Positions 56,205-64,000 of a stretch of DNA of 64,000 bases are shown one piece after another (positions within the stretch are counted from its first letter, which is position 1; each line of letters opens with the position of its first letter). A model generated the notes under the pieces. It worked only from the letters and a program-made list of their open reading frames with translations. It was not told the DNA's origin and ran no database searches. The DNA comes from Dendrocalamus latiflorus (lineage: Eukaryota > Streptophyta > Magnoliopsida > Poales > Poaceae), in the NCBI GenBank assembly GCA_017311315.1, contig CM029670.1, positions 23,711,449 through 23,775,448 on the forward strand. Direction: 5' to 3'. The position numbers and the translations under genes are program-made.

Positions 56205-59200
56205 TTGACTCAGGTTCACCGGGCTAGGAAGGGAGAGGTTTGGCTTGTGGACTCCGGTTGTTCTCGTCAGATGACCGGAGATTCTCGTTGGTTCTCTTCC
56301 CTAGCCCGTGTTCCAGGTGATGAGATGATCACCTTCGGAGACGCTTCGTCTGGGTGCGTCATCGCCAAAGGTACAGTACGCGTTAATGAGTCTTTTATTT
56401 TAAAAGATGTTGCCTTGGTTAGTAAGCTGTTGTATAATTTGCTTTCTGTTTTTCAACTTACTGATGATGGTTTTGAGGTGAGCTTTAAGAAAAACAATTG
56501 CAAAATTCTTGATTCTTCGGGTAGTCTGGTTTGCGGGATTTGTCGTTATGGGAGGATCTTTCGTGCTGATTTTTCTGAGTCTTCTGGTGATCCTCTCCGG
56601 TGTTTAGCTACTTCTGAGTCCCGTGACCTTACTTTCTGGCATAGGAGACTTAGTCATATTGGATTTGACCATTTGACCCGAGTTAGCAGCCATGATCTCA
56701 TTCGTGGTCTCCCTAAATTCAAAATGGTCAAAGATCTGGTTTGCGCTCCATGCCGGCACGGCAAGATGGTTGCCGCTTCTCATCCTTCGGTCACAGTGAC
56801 CATGACTGATGCACCGGGACAGCTGCTCCATATGGACACAGTTGGACCAGCTCGAGTGCAATCAGCAGGAGCGAAGTGGTATGTTCTTGTCGTGCTCGAT
56901 GACTTCTCGAGGTACTCTTGGGTGTTTTTCTTAGCCTCGAAGGATTAGACTTTACATATTTTTGAGGTATTTTCAGTAGGCTTTCTGTTGAGCTTCCGGG
57001 TGCCTTACGAGCGATCCGCAGTGACAATGGCACAGAGTTCAAGAATTCCTACTTTGAGAGGTTCTGTGATGAGACAGGTGTAGAGCACCAGTTCTCTTCT
57101 CCGCACGTCCACAGCAGAATGGCATCGTGGAGAGGAAGAACCGTACCTTGGTCGAGATGGCCAGGATAATGCTTGATGAGTATTCTACACCTAGAAAGTT
57201 TTGGGCTGAGGCCATAGCCACCGCGTGCCATGTTTCGAACAGAGTTTTTCTGAGGGCACACTTGCATCGCACTTCCTATGAGTTGAGATACGGGCGAAAG
57301 CCCAGTTTCTTGCATTTTCGTGTGTTTGGTTGCAAGTGTTTCATTCTGAAGTCTGGGAACCTAGACAAGTTTGAGTCACGATCTTGTGATGGTATCTTTC
57401 TAGGTTACTCGACTTCTTCGCGGGCGTATAGGGTCTGGAACTGTGAGTCTAGTAAGATGGTAGAGACCTGCGAGGTGACCTTCGACGAGGCCAGTCCGGG
57501 GACTAGGCCCGATATCTCAGGTTCTTTAGAGCGGTCTAAGATCATCTTTGCGGATGATGAGGAGGATGGAGATGAGGGTTGTCTACCCAATCCAGTTCCT
57601 CATCCTCCCTTGAGGTGCCTTCTTCCACTACACCTCCAGGTGATCAGCCCATGCCTTCTACTTCCTGTGGAGCTAGTGGCTCTGTTCCTACCTCGTCAGC
57701 TCATGAGGTAGAGGCCACTTCCTCATCTCATCCCCGACATATCCAGAAAGACCATCCTTCCGAGCAGATGATTGGAGACCTCTTTGAGCGAGTCATACGC
57801 TCAAAGTCTAGCATGTCTCATTTTTGTCTCCATTCTGCCTTTGTTGCCACCTTTGAACTCAAAGATGTTTATCATGCTCTTTCTGATGAGTCTTGGGTCA
57901 ATGCCATGCATGAGGAGTTAGAAAACTTCGAGAGAAGCAAGGTCTAGTCGCTTGTTGAGCCCCCTCGAGGTCACAATGTCATTGGGACTAAGTGGGTGTT
58001 TAAGAACAAGCAGAGTGAAGATGGGGTTGTTATTCGAAACAAGGCTAGACTGGTAGCTCAAGGCTTCTCCCAGGTTGAGGGTCTAGATTTTGAGGAGACA
58101 TTTGCCCCTGTAGCCAGACTTGAGGCCAGTAGAATCCTGCTTGCTTTCGCAGCTTCAAAGGGTTTCAAGCTTTACCAGATGGATGTCAAGAGTGTCTTCC
58201 TCAATGGATTTATTGAGAAAGAAGTCTATGTTAGGCAGCCTCCAGGTTTCGAGGACCCCAAATACCCAAACCATGTCTATAAGCTTTCCAAAGCCTTGTA
58301 TGGACTTAAGCAGGCCCCTAGAGCTTGGTATGAGAGGCTTAAGTCTTATCTGTTGAGTCACAGGTTTGAGATGGTTAAGGTAGATAAGACCTTATTCATT
58401 CGTAGGCATGGCAATGACCTTCTACTTGTTCAGATTTATATGGATGACATCATCTTTGGCGGCTCCTCCCATGCCCTTGTTTCCTAGTTTTCCGATTTCA
58501 TGAGCTCGGAGTTTGAGATGAGCATGATGGGCGAGTTGAGCTTCTTCCTTGGCTCTCAGATCAAGCAGACTCGGGAGGGTACCTTCTTGCATCAGGGAAA
58601 ATACACTCGAGACCTCCTAAGACTCTTTGATATGAGTGATGGTAAGCCGGTGTCCACTCCTATGGCTTCATCAGCTTCACTCGACCCAGATGAGGACGGT
58701 GAGCCAGTTGATCAAAAGGAGTATCGCAGCATGATTGACTCCCACTTGTACCTCACTGCCTCGAGGCCGGGCATACACTTCTCCGTGTGTCTGTGTGCTC
58801 TCTTTCAAGCTTCTCCTCACGTATCTCACCGTCAGGCGGTGAAGCACATCCTTCGGTACCTTCGAGCTACCATTGACTATGGTATCTGGTACTCTTCCTC
58901 ATCCTGTCTTTCCCTGAGAGCCTACTCGGATGCAAATTTTGCTGGCTGTAGGATAGACAGGAAGAGCACTTCTGGCACCTACCAATTCATTGGCACTTCT
59001 CTAGTTTCTTGGTCTTCTAGGAAGCAGTCTGGAGTTGCACAGTCCACCGCAGAGGCTGAGTACGTTGCTGCCGCCAGTTGCTGCAGCCAGGTGCTTTGGA
59101 TGGTTTCGACCTTGCGGGACTTTGGGTTAGCCATAGACAGTGTTCCACTCTTTTGTGATAACACTTCTGCGATCAATATTGCCAAGAACCCAGTGCAACA

Positions 59201-59390
59201 TTCTCAGACCAAGCACGTTGATATTAGATATCACTTCTTTCGAGACCATATGGAGAAGGGTGACATAGTGCTCCAGTTTGTGGAGGGTGACCACGAGTTG
59301 ACTGACATCTTTACCAAGCCTTTGGATAGCTCTAGGTTTTCAGTCTTGCGGGGAGAGCTTGGGGTGGTTTGTCCTTATGGACTGTTGTGA
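56205..59390 (+). pseudogene. Sirevirus pol (protease, integrase, RT, RNase H), broken
   Basis: Protease VWLVDSGCSRQM (Asp near 56250). GAG-pre-integrase and HHCC zinc motif WHRRLSH...CAPC at 56635-56755. Integrase first Asp in HMDTVGP near 56830, second in RSDNGTEF near 57020, Glu in IVERKNR near 57127, so the DDE triad is traceable. RT runs 57960-58490 with YMDDIIF at about 58437. RNase H has YSDANF, TAEAEY and FCDNTSA between 58920 and 59170, and the C-terminus at 59388 is LGVVCPYGLL. Lesions: TAG at 56946, shifts between 56950 and 57127 and near 57590, TAG at 57945 and 58485. Active-site residues are largely preserved despite the breaks. Confidence 0.93.
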
Positions 59391-61091
59391 GGGGGAGCTT
59401 TGTGCTTTACTGTCTTATTATTTTTTTATGCTCATGCTCCTTTCTGTTGCATTGCATGCGGGTGCATTTGGGATAGTCCTTCTAGCATAGGTTAGAGTTG
59501 TTTTCTCGCCTAGTTGCTTAGATTTCTTTCTCTCATCTAGTGATTCTAGGATGCTGCTTATTAGCTGTCTCTCTTCTCGCTAGGTTGAGCTCACTCACTT
59601 CTTATAGGTTCTAGCAAGGGTTGGGCCACCCATGGGTAGACAGCGTACGTGTTTGCTCCTTAGTGTGTTAGATGATCAGCTGATAGTTCTAGAGTCATAT
59701 GGGGTAGATGAGAGTCAGTCTGAGCTATAGTATCCTCTATATCGTGTCTATGCTTTAAGGACTGCCTTTTCTGATTTTCTTGCCAGCTTCTCGTTTTATT
59801 GCTTTGGTTCAAGGGGAGTTCATTTGGGAATTTCTAGATCTTAATATTGACATAACTCAACCTGAATTAAAAGTGCATCTCATGTTGAGGGGGAACTGAA
59901 TTTTCGTGTATTTCATTTTGCATTGTAATATAACTACATGGAGCCTTGATTATTATCCATTTATGACATGTTTACTATGCATTACATCTTGCCATGACCT
60001 GTCCTTACTTGCTAGATTTATCATGACTTTATATGTGTAGTCTAGTCTTTGCCATGTTAGGTTGATTAAAATGCTCAACTTGAATTGAATCATGTCATGT
60101 TACCTCTTGAGACTAGTCTGCCTTTAGTTATCCTCCTATGATTAATGCCATATCAAATAAGCTGAGTTGAGTCTTGAATCTATATTGAGCTTTAGATTGA
60201 GCTAAGCTAGTTCCTTTATGTAGCATGAGTTAGTACAAGTCTTCTGTTCATGAAAATGCAAAAAGATCTCTTTTGTGCGAAAAACTGATATCACCAATTT
60301 TTCTCATGAGACTGCTTGCCATTGCACTAGTCATGAACTCAGGGGGAGTTTTGGTTGACCAAGACTATCTTCTTAAGCTTCTCGCTTGGAGTGGTCGCAT
60401 AAGGCTTGAGATCTAGCACATGACTAAACAAAAATCTGGTTGGAAACAATCATGAGATTTATAAAGGAAAAATATGTCAATTGTGCAAAATTTGTTTAAC
60501 TACCAAAAAGACTAAGGTACTTAAACAAATGATTCATTCTTGAACTTGTAGCACTCTAAGTTGATTTAATACTAGCTTCTTGGTTCCACTTATATTATTG
60601 ACATGGCCTACATCATCTTTGGATACCTTTAGCTAGATTTGACATGCTAAGAAATTCAACAAATTTTTAGATTATGACTTATTTGGTTTGACTTCTCTAT
60701 ACATGTTTCGTCATGATCTAGATAGCATTTCTATATGTTGTGGCTTGGTGTAACACTTCAAGGTCATTTTAGATAATCTTCATGGCTCATCATGCTTAAA
60801 ATGAATAATATTCAGCCTTTTCATCCATACTTATGCTTGATTCTCTTCCTTGCATTCTTGATAATTTTATTGCCAAAAGGGGGAGAATAGCGGAGAAAAA
60901 GCCATTTGGGAAATTTTTGGAGCTTTGGAGAACAATTTGCTCTTTCTGTTTTCGCTCTAGTGTTCCCGTTGTCAACATGGTTTTGGTTCCTCTTTGCTTC
61001 TTTCTTAGAACATGTTTGACTTTCTTTCTCAAACTCATACTCAACTTTATGCTTTTTCTGGGTTTGTCAATATACTCATCAAGGGGGAGAT
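59389..61091 (+). other. Sirevirus 3' spacer with repeated polypurine motifs
   Basis: No gene is supported. Polypurine motifs recur: GAGGGGGAGCTT (59389), AAGGGGAGTT (59811), GAGGGGGAACTG (59887), AGGGGGAGTT (60341), AAAAGGGGGAGAAT (60875) and the functional-position copy AAGGGGGAGAT (61081). Multiple PPT copies in this region are a described Sirevirus trait. An env-like frame found in some Sireviruses is not evident. Confidence 0.7.
61081..61091 (+). promoter_or_regulatory. Polypurine tract adjoining the 3' LTR
   Basis: AAGGGGGAGAT immediately before the LTR TGAGAGACC. Confidence 0.85.
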
Positions 61092-61627
61092 TGAGAGACC
61101 ATGTGGATGTGACTCCATGTTTGTGATGAGTAATTGACGAGTGTTCTGGAAAGATTGAGTTTTGGTTTGTGTGGTTCGTGCCAAGACGGCACTTGGCGTA
61201 GTCAGGTTTGGTTAGACAGACTTTAGGTGTATTCTTCTTCTCGATTGATCTTTTGGGCAATTTCATGCTTGAGTACGATTTTTTGATGCTAATTGTGATT
61301 GCATGTTTCGAGCGGTGCTATGTAATGTGTTTCTTGTCTGTGATAGCTGCAAGACATCGAGGCGGAGTCGTGGCGAGCCACGGGATGCCGGACTAGGCGT
61401 AGGCGGTGCCGAGGTCAAAGCGGTCAAGGTGTGCCGAAGACGGCGAGGACTCGAGGTGGCTGCGAGGCTTGGAAGGCAAGGAATGAAGAAGCTTCTCGGA
61501 AGGTGCAGGAGGGGCGTTTTGGTGAATACGCTAAGCTGCACTAAAGGAAGTGGATTTGGTTAGGGTTAGTGGGTAAAGGTGTTAAGGCTTATTGGGCAAA
61601 ACAAATGTGAACCCATTATGCAAAGGG

Positions 61628-61636
61628 TATAAATAG
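61628..61636 (+). promoter_or_regulatory. TATA box of the Sirevirus LTR
   Basis: GGGTATAAATAGGATGC, about 540 bp into the LTR. The corresponding segment is deleted from the 5' LTR. Confidence 0.65.
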
Positions 61637-62504
61637 GATGCATGACTCCTGGTGGATGCATGACTTGAGAGAGGAGTTGATGGCTTTTGAGAGAGGTTGT
61701 TAGGGTTTTCTTTTGTGTCTCTCTTTTGCTTTCTGTTGGGGAGTTATTGGAGAGAACATGAGAGTTCGTGCTCTGTCTCTTCTTGTCTGTGTGAACAGAG
61801 AGATGAGTTCTTGTGTCTTTGAGAGGAGATGGTTGTAATCCCTGTGTAATCATTCATCGTTCTTCCTCTCTATCAATACAAGAATGATTTTGTTGGCTAT
61901 TTTCATCTCCTGCTTCATCTGTGATGGTTTTCATCTTTTGCTCTCCCTCTTTGTTCTTCACTGCTAGAATTGATTTTGGTGGTGATTTACAAGTTTGTGT
62001 GATTGATTCTTGAAAGATCTGTGATGGAAAAGATTCATGGATATATGACCATTCCATTTTCTAGAGCATTTGAAAGATTCAACATCTCCTGTGAATTTTG
62101 AATCCTTCGCCAAGACTTTCTCTATTTCCTTTTTCTAGGGTTTCATGTCACGGGAGAGTTGGTTCTCTTGATTCCCTTCATAAGTTGCTATGAGATTTGG
62201 TTTGGAAAGTCCTGAGTTCATTGCTAAGTCGATTGCAAAAGATCTTGAGCAAAGGATGGATGGATAGTGAGTAATCTGAAAAATACCATCTCCATCTCCT
62301 AGATTTTCAGATTTTAGCATACATCTTGATTTCTTGCTTTTGGAATGAATCAATTTGTTTCCTGAGGTCTCTGTGCTTCTTAGATCATATTCTGGAGCTT
62401 GTGGTCCGAGGAGATCACTTTCTTTTTACAAATTTCATCGAAATCTGAAATCTCAAGTCCCTTATGTACTTTTGTCAGTCTGCTGCCTGTTCTGAAATTC
62501 GAGG

Positions 62505-62660
62505 GGCGGTCAGACCACTCCACGGTAGCCGGTCAGACCGGATCTAATACTGCGGTCAGACCGGTATGGGTCGGCCGGTCAGACTGGCCAGTGACCGGCG
62601 GTCAGACCGGTGTGATCAGGGCGGTCTGACCGGCGGCAAGGTGGCGGTCAGACCGGCCCC
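62505..62660. repeat. GGTCAGACCGG palindrome cluster in the 3' LTR
   Basis: About eight copies of CGGTCAGACCGG or CCGGTCAGACTGG at short, irregular spacing. It matches the cluster in the solo LTR. Confidence 0.9.
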
Positions 62661-62898
62661 CAGCAGTTCTTTCATTTTTGGTGTTTGTTCTCTTAGTCTT
62701 GTCTTTCTTTTTGTTCCACTGAGTTCTTCTCTGCATATTTCACGTTTGACCAGTAGGATCATCCAGAGAATATAAATCTTTCTCTTCATAGATTTTATAT
62801 CTATTGAAGAGAAGATTTTAGTGGATATTTTTTGGGGGCAAGTTTTTTAAAAGGCACCATTCACCCCCCTCTGTTACCGATTTCGATCCATCAATTTC

Positions 62899-63730
62899 TA
62901 TGGCATGTTAGCGGTGCAAGTGAAAGTCTTGTGACAAATTTTTAGGCCAATCGGACAACAAATGCTCACTTGTATGGTTAGTGAAAACGAACGGCGTAGG
63001 GAAAAGCGCGTGTCTTGCCTTCTCTCCATGTGCCCAGTGATGCTCGCCGCAAGGATGCCATTGTCAATTGGAGGAGGCTTAGAGACGGGAAGAAAAATTA
63101 CGTATGGTAAAGAGAAAAAAATCACAGTGCTAATTAGGCACAGATATATATTGTTTTCCTTAGAGTTATCTAGAGTCAATCTGAGCGGTTATAAGTTGGA
63201 CCCTATTTTTTCCTTAAAGTTATCTGTAGTCAATCTGAGTCATTCTATAACTTGTAATTAGGCACGATTATATTTTTTTCTTAGAGTTATCTGGAGTTGA
63301 TCTGAGCCATTATAATTTGGACCCACGAGATAGATAGATGGTAAGATCTTTTTGGTTAATGTGGGAATATCTTCAGAGTGTCTAATTCCTTAGAGTTATC
63401 TAGAGTCAATCTGAGCCATTAAACTTGTACCCGCAAGATAGATAGATGGCTAGATCTTTCTGGTTAACATAGGAGCTTCCTCAGAGTGCCTAAATATTAT
63501 AGATATAGAGCCATTATAACTTGGTCCAGCTAGATAGATGGTTAGATCTTTCTAGTTAACATGGAAGATTCCTCAGAGTGCCTAATTAGGTATGGTTATA
63601 TTTTTCCTTGGACTTGATCTGAGTCGTTATAACTTCGGTCCACTAGATAGATAGTTGGCTAGATCTTTCTATTTAACATGGGAGTTTTCTCAGAGTACTT
63701 AATTATTATAGATATAGATAGATTCGCAAA
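62899..63730. repeat. Uncharacterised repeat block, ~130-bp period (right part)
   Basis: It continues the block interrupted at 53000, with the same CTAGATAGATAG, TTAGAGTTATCTGGAGT and GAGCCATTATAACTTGG motifs. The segment at 62960-63100 closely resembles 51950-52110. Confidence 0.75.
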
Positions 63731-64000
63731 AGTCTTGTTGACTGCAAAAGTATTCATTGTTGCTTGTTGAACACTATCAGTTGAAGAAGAAGGTCGAACA
63801 ATAAGTTACTTCTATAACATTAGATTTGGAGATGATGTTAGGACCGAATACTAGGCCGCATACCCAATCAGTTATCCATAGGCAATGGCAAACCACTTGG
63901 GCTCCATCTTTTTTGTATCCTCCCTTGCAAGGCTCTTTATTTCCTCTTGGCCTATACGGCTTGGATTATAACCTTTATACTATGTTAGCACCTCTTTATT
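63731..64000. other. Window end, unclassified
   Basis: AT-rich, no gene. A faint match to 44800-44850 is noted. Confidence 0.3.

Larger units (their letters stand above)
53006..62893 (+). mobile_element. Sirevirus-type Ty1/copia element, full structure, degenerate
   Basis: LTRs at 53006-53202 and 61092-62893 are flanked by a perfect TSD ATTTC (53001-53005 and 62894-62898). PBS TGGTATCAGAGC follows the first LTR and PPT AAGGGGGAGAT precedes the second. Gag, protease, integrase, RT and RNase H occur in copia order. Gag is long with two zinc knuckles, as in Sireviruses, and a 1.7-kb spacer with repeated polypurine motifs precedes the 3' LTR. Stops and frameshifts interrupt both gag and pol. The 5' LTR lacks about 1.6 kb. 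Confidence 0.92.
61092..62893 (+). mobile_element. 3' LTR of the Sirevirus, 1802 bp, full length
   Basis: It runs from TGAGAGACCATGTGG to GATCCATCA and aligns with the intact ends of the shortened 5' LTR and with the solo LTR at 25329-27314 (reverse). About ten differences occur in the first ~120 bases shared with the 5' LTR. It contains a TATAAATA box and a palindrome cluster. Confidence 0.92.

Overview
The window is transposon-dense plant nuclear DNA, most likely from a grass (Poaceae) and probably pericentromeric or otherwise heterochromatic. The evidence is the mix of Sirevirus-type Ty1/copia elements, Ty3/gypsy elements with tRNA-Asp-like primer sites, chromovirus-like LTRs, Tourist-like and other MITEs, hAT fragments with 8-bp target-site duplications (TSDs), and GC-rich leader sequences. 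The species is not determined. I see no rRNA or tRNA gene and no intact host gene. Nearly all long open frames are repeat read-through or broken transposon genes.

Layout, left to right. 1-13877: the 5' part of a large minus-strand LTR retrotransposon (element A). It has its 5' LTR at 13581-13877 and a tRNA-Asp-like PBS, and its 3' half is tandem arrays: a 58-bp array (1-5138), a 96-bp array (5139-9436), and a composite array of 107-bp dimers and 57/60-bp units (to about 10560). 13878-18700: a minus-strand Sirevirus with LTR, PBS and gag but almost all of pol deleted; A abuts or interrupts its 3' end. 20155-21718 and 22092-22989: two defective hAT elements with 8-bp TSDs. 23344-35101: a nested stack. 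Element R is a pair of ~340-bp LTRs. Its 5' LTR is split by element B (gypsy, gag only, TSD CTGCA), and B's gag is split by a 1986-bp Sirevirus solo LTR (TSD CAACT). R's interior holds a MITE and a decayed Tork-like copia element.

35308-36394 is a large imperfect inverted repeat (hairpin). 36801-40473 is a probable chromovirus solo LTR. 40497-42350 is a minus-strand replication protein A (RPA70)-like pseudogene with a Tourist MITE in an exon and an in-frame 42-bp duplication of its zinc-knuckle segment. 42978-47240 holds further LTR fragments and an unidentified GC-rich gene-like fragment. 48156-51437 is a second, truncated copy of element A in the same orientation. 51438-53000 and 62899-63730 are two halves of an uncharacterised ~130-bp-period repeat, split by a plus-strand Sirevirus (53006-62893, TSD ATTTC). 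That Sirevirus has recognisable gag, protease, integrase, RT and RNase H, several stops and frameshifts, and a 5' LTR that has lost about 1.6 kb including the promoter.

The elements are related as parasites and hosts of one another, not as a pathway. B and A share LTR termini (TGTTGTAG...CTACAACA), a tRNA-Asp-like PBS and tandem repeats in the 3' half. That fits a non-autonomous Tat/Ogre-like gypsy group seeding satellite DNA. All coordinates, TSDs and alignments were read by eye.
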